The notes beneath the pieces are model-generated. The model did no database searches. It had not been told where the DNA came from and saw nothing but the letters and a program-made list of their open reading frames with translations. A DNA stretch of 44,934 nucleotides from positions 1 to 44,934 of the forward strand of contig JAJEHL010000013.1 in NCBI GenBank assembly GCA_022823725.1, written 5' to 3'. Source of the DNA: Candidatus Latescibacterota bacterium. Lineage in GTDB: Bacteria; Latescibacterota; UBA2968. Shown in pieces: positions 17,658 through 25,981 of the stretch. Each line of letters begins with the position of its first letter. Positions within the stretch are counted from its first letter, which is position 1. The position numbers and the translations under genes are program-made.

Positions 17658-18620
17658 TTATGCCATCCAGCACGCGGTCTGGTGATCGCCGTCAATGGTT
17701 TGCAGTTGCGGTGTGGTTTCCCGACAAATTGAATCGACCTTTTCACATCGATCCGCAAATCGACATCCCGATGGAAAACGCGTGGCTTCGGGGACTGTGC
17801 CCGGTATGGTTCTCAGGCGCTTGTTCGCGATGTCCAGACGGGGGACCGATGCGAGTAACCCCTGCGTGTAGGGATGCCTGGGGTTGTGAAAGATCGCGTC
17901 TGCCGGACCGGTTTCTACAATTTTGCCTGCGTACATAACCGCGACCTGATCGGCGGCTTCGGCAATAATACCCAAATCGTGGGTGATGAGCAGGACTGCC
18001 ATGCCGAGTTGTTGTTGCAAATCGCGCAACAGGTCCAGGATTTGCGCCTGTATGGTGACATCGAGTGCTGTTGTGGGTTCGTCCGCAATTAGCACTTTTG
18101 GGTTGCACGAGAGGGCCATGGCGATTATGACGCGCTGGCGTTGCCCGCCCGACAATTGGTGCGGGTATTCGTTTGCGCGTTGTTCGGGATCGGGCAGGCC
18201 CACGAGGTGGAGCATTTCAACTGTTTTTTTTCGCGCTTCGGTTTTTTCTAATCCCTGATGCCGTCTCACGGCTTCGTCAATCTGGAACCCACAGGTGTAA
18301 ACCGGGTTGAGGCTGGTCATGGGTTCCTGAAAGATCATGGCAATGTCATTGCCGCGTATGTCGCGCATTTCGGTATCTGAAAGGGATACCAGATCGCGGT
18401 CCTCAAAAAAAATATGCCCACCTTCAATGCGGCCAGGATGAGGTACCAATCGCATGATTGACAGCGAAGTGACACTTTTTCCGCACCCCGATTCACCAAC
18501 AAGGCCATACGTTTTGCCCTTGTTGAGCGTGAATGATACGCCATCTACCGCCCTCGCTGTTCCGCTGTCTGTGTGAAAATGCGTTTGGAGGTTGTCAACT
18601 GTCAGCACGGAATTGGGCAT
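17658..18620 (-). CDS. Peptide/nickel-type ABC transporter ATP-binding protein (OppD/DppD-like)
   Basis: This 320-residue protein carries Walker [10 protein letters not shown], signature [14 protein letters not shown] and Walker [12 protein letters not shown]. It has the oligopeptide-type C-terminal region with [12 protein letters not shown] and the cysteine cluster [14 protein letters not shown]. It is the partner of the 16696 ATPase, with an 11-base gap. In most genomes such a pair follows two permeases and a binding protein; here the next gene upstream (85 bases away) is an unrelated membrane protein. The transporter membrane parts must be encoded elsewhere or lost. Confidence 0.9.
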   Translation of the reverse strand: MPNSVLTVDNLQTHFHTDSGTARAVDGVSFTLNKGKTYGLVGESGCGKSVTSLSIMRLVPHPGRIEGGHIFFEDRDLVSLSDTEMRDIRGNDIAMIFQEPMTSLNPVYTCGFQIDEAVRRHQGLEKTEARKKTVEMLHLVGLPDPEQRANEYPHQLSGGQRQRVIIAMALSCNPKVLIADEPTTALDVTIQAQILDLLRDLQQQLGMAVLLITHDLGIIAEAADQVAVMYAGKIVETGPADAIFHNPRHPYTQGLLASVPRLDIANKRLRTIPGTVPEATRFPSGCRFADRCEKVDSICRETTPQLQTIDGDHQTACWMA

Positions 18621-18705
18621 GTAAGATTTTTCTTTGGACTTCTATATAAGGTTGAACGTTCCCGTTTTTTTACAATGAGCGAATGGATACGCGCTTCTCC
18701 ACGAA

Positions 18706-19437
18706 TCAAAATAAAGGCAATTCGAGCACGAGCCAGTCTTCGAGCAAGAATCCGACGCGACCAATCAATAGTGAGAGACGCGCCATGATGGTGTAACCAA
18801 ATGATGCGCCAAACGAGATCATGAGGAACCAGATACCAATTTTTGACGCCACACCCACGGGACCGGTGTGTTCGACAGAGTAGAAGAAATACACGAGTAC
18901 TGTAACTACGCCGACCAGAATAATGAGCAGATTTAATCCCTCCCATGTGGGTGTTATGGGCTGCATGGTCGGTTCCAATTGTGCCAGCAAATTAGCCGCA
19001 ATGGTGCGCGGAATGCTCAACCCCGCCCCCAAGCCAACTACAAATGCGAATGCGATGCGGCTGAGCCAACTGAATGTTGCCGAGGAGAGTTGGGTGAGCA
19101 TAAAGAGGCCGAGCAATGTGGGCACGATGAGCCACAAATTGCTCATGCTCTGGCTATCGAGTCCGGAGAGGGGTTCCACGACATCGGGAAAAAGCACTGT
19201 GTACCAGACTTGAGTGAGGGTATAGGCAGCAGCGACCCCCACATAGAGATTTTCGGCAAATTTGAAGAGGGGGTTGTCTTTGTAGAGAAAGCTATAGAGC
19301 GACAGGGTAATACCCGCGGCGAGAAATGTGCCAAAGCCAGCCCAATCCGCAGAGAGGCTATCCGAACCAAAGAGGTAAATATTGATGACGGCAAAGACGA
19401 ATAAGAAGGCAACAAAAATGATCTGATCGCGGCTCAT
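18706..19437 (-). CDS. Polytopic membrane protein of the GlmL-linked cluster
   Basis: I do not recognise this 243-residue protein. It has about seven hydrophobic segments, starting with IIFVAFLFVFAVINIYLF (residues 6-23), and short loops. Its start overlaps the stop of the 19434 gene by four bases (ATGA), so the two are translationally coupled. It is the last gene of a run of membrane proteins that begins near 25981. Its place in the cluster suggests a subunit of a multi-protein inner-membrane complex; this is inference. Confidence 0.75.
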   Translation of the reverse strand: MSRDQIIFVAFLFVFAVINIYLFGSDSLSADWAGFGTFLAAGITLSLYSFLYKDNPLFKFAENLYVGVAAAYTLTQVWYTVLFPDVVEPLSGLDSQSMSNLWLIVPTLLGLFMLTQLSSATFSWLSRIAFAFVVGLGAGLSIPRTIAANLLAQLEPTMQPITPTWEGLNLLIILVGVVTVLVYFFYSVEHTGPVGVASKIGIWFLMISFGASFGYTIMARLSLLIGRVGFLLEDWLVLELPLF

Positions 19438-20264
19438 TGCCCCCCTCCTTTCTGCCGACCATAGAGGAAGTACATTACATTGCCCAGGATGATGAAGGCA
19501 ATGATAATGAGATGCACAACGGATTGGGCACCCATGCCTGCGGTGGCTTTGCCCGATGTTTCAATCAAGGTTTCGTATTCGGCAGCACCAGCCAATCCAC
19601 CCATCATGCCGTTCATTTGGCCCGATTGCAGATATGGATATTGATCGGGTGCCATAACAGCCGTGCATCCGAGGCCAAATTTGAATTTGTAGCGTTCTTG
19701 CCCAAAAGGTATCCAGATACCATCAGGCGTGTTACCCGCTGCCAGGCATAGCACATAGTCGAAGTCCGCCAATCCGTTTATATTTTTGGTGACAGGTAAT
19801 TCGGTTGTGTTGTTGCCTTGCTGGTCTTTTTGGAATGCATTATGAAAGTCATTGCCCATGTTGATGACCAGGGAACCGCCACCTGTTTTATAACCCAGAT
19901 ATGTATAATCCTCGCCGTATTGTGCGCCAAATTCTTTTGATGTGATTTCAAATGCTTCTTGTGCAAGACCAACGGCATCTACCCAGTGTGACATTCCAAC
20001 TACTTTGACATTTTTGCGAAAAGAGTGACGCAAAACTGCAATGGCCATGGGCTGTACTTCAGGTAAGGATCCAGGACCATAGTCGAAGGAGATGAGGATG
20101 GTGCCGTTTTTTGCACCCACTTCTTCAATGGTGTCGTAAATCGCTTTCACATCTTCCGTGATATGGATAGGCAGGCGCAGGGCAGCAAGCGATGGTATGA
20201 TGATGCCGAGCGCGACAAAGATAAAGATGATGCGGCGGTCGATATTGATCAAAAATTCTTTCAT
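19434..20264 (-). CDS. Bitopic membrane protein with large extracytoplasmic domain
   Basis: Not recognised. The 276-residue protein has an N-terminal hydrophobic segment (about 11-30, IIFIFVALGIIIPSLAAL) and a C-terminal one (about 249-268, VVHLIIIAFIILGNVMYFLY). A soluble domain of about 215 residues between them carries ILISFDYGPGSLPEVQPMA and a glycine-rich KTGGGSLVINMG. The two helices would leave both ends in the cytoplasm and the domain outside, if the first is a signal anchor. The start shares one base with the preceding stop (TAATG) and the end overlaps the next start by four bases. It is a core part of the cluster. Confidence 0.75.
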   Translation of the reverse strand: MKEFLINIDRRIIFIFVALGIIIPSLAALRLPIHITEDVKAIYDTIEEVGAKNGTILISFDYGPGSLPEVQPMAIAVLRHSFRKNVKVVGMSHWVDAVGLAQEAFEITSKEFGAQYGEDYTYLGYKTGGGSLVINMGNDFHNAFQKDQQGNNTTELPVTKNINGLADFDYVLCLAAGNTPDGIWIPFGQERYKFKFGLGCTAVMAPDQYPYLQSGQMNGMMGGLAGAAEYETLIETSGKATAGMGAQSVVHLIIIAFIILGNVMYFLYGRQKGGGQ

Positions 20265-20920
20265 TATTCACCTCCGCCGAGATAAGAGCGTTCAATGCCA
20301 AAAATGATGCGCAGTGCTGTGGCGACAGCACCGAGGCTGACGCCGAGCAAGATGCCGCGTTTTGCTGCCAGATTGGGCACATCCATCATCCATTGGGCGA
20401 TTTCGGGAAGTGCATGGTAAATTGCTTCGCCGATGGGTACGCGACCAATCATCACGATGATGGCGGATACGAGCAGGATGGCTGCTTCGGGTGTGCGTGC
20501 GCGAAAGGTGCGATAGGCAGCAGATGCGATGAAAAACGCGAGGATGGAGAACATGGTGGCATCGGCGGGGACCTGCACATACTTAAACATCCACACAAAA
20601 GGCCCCGAATCAATGACCTGGGGGTTGAGTGGGCCTTGTCCATCATTGTAGGTAGCGAAGATGGACATAAGTACAAAGCCCACGAATACGAGGAAGCTAT
20701 ATCCCCATCCGGATTGCTGCCGTTGCACGCGGTTCCAATGCAAGCGCATCAAGCTATAGATGCCCAATAAAAGGGCAAAAGCCGCGACAATTCGATACCA
20801 TGTTGTCAGTTCTTGCTCAAGAGCTTGGGCACCGCTATGTGGAATATAGTAAACGAGAATACCGATCATACCTACTGCAAAGGCGATGATCAGCGGAAGT
20901 GAGCGTCGTAAAAAAAGCAT
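20264..20920 (-). CDS. Polytopic membrane protein of the GlmL-linked cluster
   Basis: This 218-residue protein is not assigned to a family. About six hydrophobic segments are seen (near 8-28, 43-62, 74-93, 121-137, 146-164 and 186-208), separated by short loops such as NRVQRQQSGWG and YRTFRARTPE. The stop shares a base with the next start, and the gene starts 15 bases after the FN3-containing gene. The tight spacing suggests stoichiometric expression with its neighbours. Confidence 0.75.
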   Translation of the reverse strand: MLFLRRSLPLIIAFAVGMIGILVYYIPHSGAQALEQELTTWYRIVAAFALLLGIYSLMRLHWNRVQRQQSGWGYSFLVFVGFVLMSIFATYNDGQGPLNPQVIDSGPFVWMFKYVQVPADATMFSILAFFIASAAYRTFRARTPEAAILLVSAIIVMIGRVPIGEAIYHALPEIAQWMMDVPNLAAKRGILLGVSLGAVATALRIIFGIERSYLGGGE

Positions 20921-20935
20921 ACAAGAATCCCTTGC

Positions 20936-22144
20936 TTAATATGCGGTAAAAATATGCGTGAGTGTTTGATTTCCGAGGGTGGCCAGGAGCGTGCCCAAAA
21001 TCATGACGATTAAGAGAACTGCTTTGCCGATGTCCTGCCCTTTGAGACTGCCCAGCAGTTTGGGTTCGCGGGAGAGATACGCGCTTGCTGCATAGAGTTC
21101 TTCACCCATGAGTGTATAATCGCAGGTGGTAATGAAAAAGGGCAGTTGGGTGTAGGAGTCAGTGCCTGCGATTTGGATCGCACCCGTGGAAGCACCTGTT
21201 TCTGCCAGCAAGAGCGATTCGGCGTAGAAATAACCCATCAGGATATTGGTGGCTGGTCTATCGCGCACCATCATGCCATCGAGTGCTGCGGCATAACTGA
21301 ATTGCTCGGTAGCGACCATAAAGACCATATCATCTGAGTAGGCATCGGGCCGACCGGCGTTGAGATAGGACTCCTTGACGACTTCCTGACTCACGGCCAT
21401 GACAACTGGATCGCGATTGGCCACGCGCAATTCGGTGTTAAATTCGGCAGTGCGGTGCGCTACACGAGAGAGAACATTGACTGCCGCAATGGTGGAAACA
21501 CTACCCATGTCATGCAATCCATGCACAAAGAGCACGGGTTTGCCCATTTCAGTGGCGCGACCGAGGGCTTCGTCAAGGGCTTCGAGGCCGGCGATGCGCC
21601 GGATGAAGAGGTCGCGTTTTTGCGCGAGAATAATACCGCCTAAAATGACGAGGGAGAAGATCGTGCCAAGAACGAAGTTGTTGGTTTTAAGAGTGTTAAA
21701 GAAATTTTCATACGCTTCCGCACTTGCGACAGCAGAGGGAAATGATTCGCCAGAAGGAAGGTGGGCGATGACCTGCACGTAATAGGTTTTACCATTTTCG
21801 ATGGCGATTCTTTTAGGGGGGTCGGTTGGCGCAACATATGCGGTGATTCTGGCAAAGATCTTTTGGGATGTTTCTTCGCCATGCCCAAAAGTGCCCGGAT
21901 CAGTGGATTGCAGGTTAGCTTCATTGTACTTGGCGCTATGAAAAGGCCCATTTTCAAATTCGCCGACTGAAATTATGTATCTGATTTGTTCGGCTTTCTC
22001 ATAGGATTCTGGGTAGTCCCACACAACGGTAATGCTGCCGCCCGAGTCGTTGGGGGTGTCTTCGGCTTTGACACCGGTGGGTTGTTGTGCATGTGCCTGT
22101 GCCGCACAGAACACCAGTGTGATGCAACACAAAAAATATCTCAT
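20936..22144 (-). CDS. FN3-domain membrane protein, DUF6754-like
   Basis: The 402-residue protein starts with a signal peptide (1-20, ending AQAHAQ). A fibronectin-III-like domain follows (about 22-140, with GSITVVWDYP and KTYYVQVIAH), then a membrane helix near 156-174. A predicted cytoplasmic domain of about 200 residues (KPVLFVHGLHDMGSVSTIAAVNVL onward) and a C-terminal helix near 379-400 complete it. From memory this matches the DUF6754 family; no search was possible. ATG 22144 is chosen because it has GGGAG upstream and begins the signal peptide; the frame is open to 22225. It starts 22 bases after the preceding gene. Confidence 0.75.
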   Translation of the reverse strand: MRYFLCCITLVFCAAQAHAQQPTGVKAEDTPNDSGGSITVVWDYPESYEKAEQIRYIISVGEFENGPFHSAKYNEANLQSTDPGTFGHGEETSQKIFARITAYVAPTDPPKRIAIENGKTYYVQVIAHLPSGESFPSAVASAEAYENFFNTLKTNNFVLGTIFSLVILGGIILAQKRDLFIRRIAGLEALDEALGRATEMGKPVLFVHGLHDMGSVSTIAAVNVLSRVAHRTAEFNTELRVANRDPVVMAVSQEVVKESYLNAGRPDAYSDDMVFMVATEQFSYAAALDGMMVRDRPATNILMGYFYAESLLLAETGASTGAIQIAGTDSYTQLPFFITTCDYTLMGEELYAASAYLSREPKLLGSLKGQDIGKAVLLIVMILGTLLATLGNQTLTHIFTAY

Positions 22145-22166
22145 ACGCAATCTCCCGATGGGTCGT

Positions 22167-23285
22167 TTACTCTTCGATGAGTTCGACGTTGGCGCGCGGG
22201 ACAATGGCGCGGTCACCATTGTCAAATTCTACTTCGATTACGCGCACATGGGTTTCGGATTCGACTGTTTGCAATTCGGATGGCAGTACTGTGACTTTGC
22301 CTACCTGACCAAAATAGGGTGCGCGAATTACGCGCAAGAGTGCCCCTTCAATGAGGCCCGGATGATCGGATTCTTCGGTTTGCTCGTGTATGCTGGATTC
22401 TGGAATGATGATTTCGGGACGCAAAACTCCGGCGCGGATCTGGGTGGCACCAGAGATCGAGGCCTCTTTGCCGTTGTTTTCGCTCAGTATGTCAAAGGTT
22501 TTGCGCGCCATTGCGATGGAGCCAAAGCCTTCGGTGACGATGACGGTGAGGCCGATATTCTCGGTGCCGGTGATGGCTACGCCGAGGTCGTAACCGAGCA
22601 GGTCGCGCAAATCGGAATCGCGGATGCCGCCCCCAATGATGCCAACGGCACCGCTTTCTCGCGCTTTGTCAATTGCGTCGAGGGTGAGCAAATTGCCGCC
22701 TACGACGATTTTACCCGCGCACGAGTCGCTAATTTGATCGGGGGTTAAAATTTGATCTGGTTCTTTGGAGATGACGTGCAGAGGTCCCCAGATTTCACCG
22801 CCTATGCCAAAGATGCCCTGTACAAATGCACCTGTGGTTTCGACAATGACGCCTTCTTCGGGCAGGATTTCGATCACGTTGCCATCTATGTATGCCTGTA
22901 CCTGAACGGGGCGCGGGGGCGCGCGGAAGATGACCTGCCCGGTGATTTTGGAGATGTTTTCGAGGGTGCCACTGATGGGTGCTTTAACGGTGGTTTTGAA
23001 CCATTTGATGAAGGGGCGGGTTTCGGCAATGGGTTCGTCGGCTTCGACGGGGTCGCCTTCGCGTTTGAGCATGTAATTGGGCAGTTCTTCTGGCGTGCAG
23101 CTCAAGATGTTGACCAGGTTGAGGGTGGTGACGTTGCCGGGCAGGTGCGTGTGGGCAACGACTTGATCGCGCGTTACGCTGTCGCCTTGTGATACGACGA
23201 CTTCACCTTTGAGGGGAAGTTGGCGCTGGCGTTGAAGAAGGGTCTGCGGGGTAACGCGAAGACCGGGTGTGTATGCATGTGCCAT
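22167..23285 (-). CDS. Barrel-sandwich/lipoyl-like domain protein of unknown function
   Basis: This 372-residue protein has no membrane helix. The N-terminal 130 or so residues look like a barrel-sandwich (biotinyl/lipoyl or RnfC-like) fold, with LPLKGEVVVSQGDSVTRDQVVAHT and TVKAPISGTLENIS as paired half-barrels. A middle domain contains GKIVVGGNLLTLDAIDKA, GAVGIIGGGI and ITGTENIGLTVIVTEGFG. The C-terminus (GKVTVLPSELQTVESETHVRVIEVEFDNG) resembles a KOW/SH3-like barrel. No lipoylation or biotinylation lysine motif is obvious. It probably docks to the neighbouring membrane proteins, but the function is unknown. Confidence 0.72.
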   Translation of the reverse strand: MAHAYTPGLRVTPQTLLQRQRQLPLKGEVVVSQGDSVTRDQVVAHTHLPGNVTTLNLVNILSCTPEELPNYMLKREGDPVEADEPIAETRPFIKWFKTTVKAPISGTLENISKITGQVIFRAPPRPVQVQAYIDGNVIEILPEEGVIVETTGAFVQGIFGIGGEIWGPLHVISKEPDQILTPDQISDSCAGKIVVGGNLLTLDAIDKARESGAVGIIGGGIRDSDLRDLLGYDLGVAITGTENIGLTVIVTEGFGSIAMARKTFDILSENNGKEASISGATQIRAGVLRPEIIIPESSIHEQTEESDHPGLIEGALLRVIRAPYFGQVGKVTVLPSELQTVESETHVRVIEVEFDNGDRAIVPRANVELIEE

Positions 23286-23313
23286 AAGTTGAACCAGGTT
23301 GAGAATTATTTAT

Positions 23314-23361
23314 CCGCAGGCATGTCCCCCGTATAAAAACACTACGGGGCAGGCTCTGCGG
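23314..23361. repeat. Nested small palindrome, copy 1
   Basis: An inner stem CCCCGTA/TACGGGG (23327-23333, 23343-23349) sits inside an outer CCGCAG/CTGCGG pair (23314-23319, 23356-23361). The segment GGGGCAGGC follows the inner stem, as in copies at 36857 and 44630. It lies in the 177-base gap between the GlmL-like gene and the 22167 gene, where it may also shape the mRNA. Nothing else is seen in that gap. Confidence 0.5.
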
Positions 23362-23462
23362 GTGTAAGCAGGGATGGATGCAGATAAACGCAGATGACCG
23401 AAGGAGATATCGGATCGCGCTGGTCTAAGATAAGTGTTTTTTGAGCAAAAGTCCTGTTGATT

Positions 23463-25250
23463 TTATCGCGGATAGAGGTTGAGGGTCTCGCTCCACTGGC
23501 TTATTTGATCGGCGCGTTCGGATTGATTTTCGGCAAATACAATGGGGCGCCCGCGTCCGTCGAGGATCAGTCCGGCGGTGCCTCCTTTGACTGTGGTGTT
23601 CAGTTCTCGACCCGGTCCGGCACCTGCGTCTGTGTTGCGTTCGGGCTGTAAGGTGAGGTGTGCTTCCTGGTCGGCTTCGAGGGGGAAGTGCAGAAAATCG
23701 CCTATATTGAGCGTGCCCGATTGGGTTCCGTCGGGAAGGCCGATTTCGTATTGCGCGCAGGACGTGCCCTGTTTGCCCTGGGCGATGGGCGCGATACACG
23801 TGCCGAGGTAAATGAGGCAGTCGCGTTCAAAAACTTGCGTGGCGGCGATTTCGTTGACCGATGAGAGCACGCCGAGGTGTGGCATCATAAAGATGCTGTC
23901 AACGGCGAGGCGCGTGATGCCTTCGGGCTGGAAGGCGTCGATGAGCATGGCGGCTGTTTGCATTCGGCGCGGGGCGTGAGATAGAACGCCGCCGCTTCCG
24001 ACGAGGAGGTCGAGGTCGCGCATTTTGATGAGGCTTTCGCCGCCTGCGGATTGGTCGAATACATCGGACAGGGTGCGCTCTGCCTGCACGCCTTTGAGAC
24101 CCACGGCCAGTGCGCGGTGCTGGACAAATGCCAGACGGAGGGCTTCGCGGGCAATGGCCTGTTCGACCTGAAGTTCTTCGAGCATTTGCGGAATTGTGGT
24201 GGGGCGGATCATTTTGTTTTTGATGCGGTCTCGCAGATCGGCTTCGTCGATATTGAAAGGTACCCATCGCATGACGTCGTCGAGACCCGCTTCGGCAAGC
24301 ACGTTGGATACGCTGTAGGACATGCCGAGGTTGGCAGATACCGTGCGGTTGAAGATATCGTCAAAGACACTGAATACGTCGGTAGTGGCACCGCCTATGT
24401 CAACGCCCACGACATTGATATTTTGTTGTTTGGATACGGTTTGCATCATGAGGCCAACTGCGCCGGGCGTGGGCATGATGGGCGCACCTGTCCAGGAAAT
24501 GAGTTTTCGATAGCCGGGTGCTTGCGCCATGACGTGTTCGAGAAATAAGTCGTGGATCACATGGCGAGCGGGTCCGAGGTTTTCCGCTTCGAGCGTGGGG
24601 CGGATATTTTCCGTGACGGTGAGGGCTGTTTTGTCGCCCAGGGTGCGTTCAATTTCCTGCGCAGCATCTTTGTTTCCAGCGAAAATGACGGGCAGTTGAT
24701 ATCCCGAGCCAAATCGCGGTTTGGGGTCGGCGGCGGAGATAAATTCGGCCAGTTCGACAACGTGCGAAATAGTGCCGCCATCTGTGCCGCCCGAAAGGAG
24801 TACCATATCGGGGCGCAACTGGCGAATGCGTTCGATTTTTTCGTGGGGGTGCCGACCATCGTTGGATGCGAGAATGTCCATGACAATTGCACCTGCGCCG
24901 AGCGCGCAACGCTGTGCGCTTTCGCCGGTCATGGCCTGAATGACACCGCCGACCATCATTTGCAGGCCGCCGCCTGCGCTGCTGGTGGAAATGTAGATGT
25001 CAACTCCGCGATGATCTTCTGCGGGTGTGATGATGGTTTCGCCGTCGAGAATTTGCCTGCCGGAGAGTTCTTCGACTTCTTGAATGGCGTTGAGTACGCC
25101 GCGCGTGACGTCCTCGTAGGGAGCTTCAACTGTGGTTGGCGCTTCGCCTCGATAGGTCTGGCGATAGATATCGTCTTTTTTTTCAATCAGGATGGCTTTG
25201 GTCGTGGTGCTGCCGCAATCGGTAGCGATTATGACATCGAGGTTATCCAT
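23463..25250 (-). CDS. MutL/GlmL-family ASKHA ATPase
   Basis: This 595-residue protein belongs to the family named after glutamate mutase-associated GlmL (MutL, not the mismatch repair protein). It has an actin/hexokinase/Hsp70-type nucleotide fold, with phosphate loop DCGSTTTKA near residue 10, a second loop VGVDIGGATTDVF in the middle, and conserved LLSGGTDGG and VGSGGVLSH segments. In clostridia GlmL accompanies the B12-dependent mutase GlmS/GlmE and is thought to act as a chaperone. No mutase is present here; the partners are membrane proteins, so the ATPase may energise or assemble them. ATG 25250 is chosen because it overlaps the preceding gene by eight bases; the frame is open to 25334. 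Confidence 0.85.
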   Translation of the reverse strand: MDNLDVIIATDCGSTTTKAILIEKKDDIYRQTYRGEAPTTVEAPYEDVTRGVLNAIQEVEELSGRQILDGETIITPAEDHRGVDIYISTSSAGGGLQMMVGGVIQAMTGESAQRCALGAGAIVMDILASNDGRHPHEKIERIRQLRPDMVLLSGGTDGGTISHVVELAEFISAADPKPRFGSGYQLPVIFAGNKDAAQEIERTLGDKTALTVTENIRPTLEAENLGPARHVIHDLFLEHVMAQAPGYRKLISWTGAPIMPTPGAVGLMMQTVSKQQNINVVGVDIGGATTDVFSVFDDIFNRTVSANLGMSYSVSNVLAEAGLDDVMRWVPFNIDEADLRDRIKNKMIRPTTIPQMLEELQVEQAIAREALRLAFVQHRALAVGLKGVQAERTLSDVFDQSAGGESLIKMRDLDLLVGSGGVLSHAPRRMQTAAMLIDAFQPEGITRLAVDSIFMMPHLGVLSSVNEIAATQVFERDCLIYLGTCIAPIAQGKQGTSCAQYEIGLPDGTQSGTLNIGDFLHFPLEADQEAHLTLQPERNTDAGAGPGRELNTTVKGGTAGLILDGRGRPIVFAENQSERADQISQWSETLNLYPR

Positions 25251-25596
25251 GTTTTTCGTTTTCCAGGGTTTCAATGTGGCGAATGAGGCAGGGAATGCTT
25301 TTCCGTTTTTCCAGAAAGCGCGTGAAGCGATCAAACTCAGCTGTTGAGGAAAAGATGATAGATACGAAGGGCGACAAAAAAGTCAAAAGTTGGCTGCCAA
25401 TATAGTTAAAGGGTCGCCCGGTTTCAAGTAGCATGATGGCTGGTGCTGTGAGTCTGCGTCCTACGATGAAGGCGGCGGCTTTTTCGGCGAGAATTTCGTC
25501 TTCTTCAGTGATGGCACTTTCGGGGGGAGAGACGGCAAAGGCATGGGCGCAATAATTCTTAAGCCGGGTCAATAGCGATGTGTTTTTTGACGACAT
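25243..25596 (-). CDS. Small protein with one hydrophobic segment
   Basis: This protein of about 117 residues is not recognised. It is helical and charged at first (LTRLKNYCAHAF; EEDEILAEKAAAF), then has a hydrophobic stretch LLTFLSPFVSIIF and a basic C-terminus. ATG 25596 is preferred over an upstream in-frame start at 25668, because the earlier start lies deep inside the previous gene; even 25596 overlaps it by 38 bases. The end overlaps the GlmL-like start by eight bases. The overlaps argue that it is real and translated with its neighbours. Confidence 0.6.
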   Translation of the reverse strand: MSSKNTSLLTRLKNYCAHAFAVSPPESAITEEDEILAEKAAAFIVGRRLTAPAIMLLETGRPFNYIGSQLLTFLSPFVSIIFSSTAEFDRFTRFLEKRKSIPCLIRHIETLENEKHG

Positions 25597-25981
25597 GGTA
25601 GATCTCAGCGGGGTTTTTCGAGCGCAGAAATTGACCGCGAAATGTGTCGAGACGATGCGGTTTGACAAAAGGACTTAAGAAGATGCCGTCGGGATGGATT
25701 GCGGCGCGGCGAAAATTTGTCCACAAATATTGTCTGCGCATACCGATATGTGAAATGGTAAAACCGTGAGCGTCAATAGCATAGCGCGTTATAAAGAGAT
25801 AACGGGACATCGCTGCGGTGAGCAATACGAGTGACAGAGAGGCGAAGGTGATGCTTTGAAAGCTCACGCCGACAATAAACGCGACGCCCAGGATGATGAG
25901 CACGAGTAAAAAAGATTTTGCCAAAGGCTCTTCGCGCAGGGGATGTGAGGTCCAGGTCTTTGAAGATTCAATACTTGTCAT
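25559..25981 (-). CDS. Membrane protein with PH-like C-terminal domain
   Basis: The protein of about 140 residues has two adjacent membrane helices (about 23-42 and 46-64) followed by a soluble stretch. That stretch (YAIDAHGFTISHIGMRRQYLWTNF and RLDTFRGQFL) has the strand-turn pattern of bacterial PH-like domains. Family identity is uncertain. ATG 25981 is chosen because it lies at the end of the lipM-like gene (14-base overlap) and the helices follow soon after; the open frame to 26182 would only add a shadow of that gene. It starts the membrane cluster and links it to the fatty-acid/lipoate operon. Confidence 0.65.
   Translation of the reverse strand: MTSIESSKTWTSHPLREEPLAKSFLLVLIILGVAFIVGVSFQSITFASLSLVLLTAAMSRYLFITRYAIDAHGFTISHIGMRRQYLWTNFRRAAIHPDGIFLSPFVKPHRLDTFRGQFLRSKNPAEIYHVVKKHIAIDPA

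Noticed and set aside
23463-25250. Mismatch repair MutL
   Set aside because: Name coincidence only; the motifs are ASKHA (DCGSTTTKA, VDIGGATTD), not GHKL ATPase motifs.
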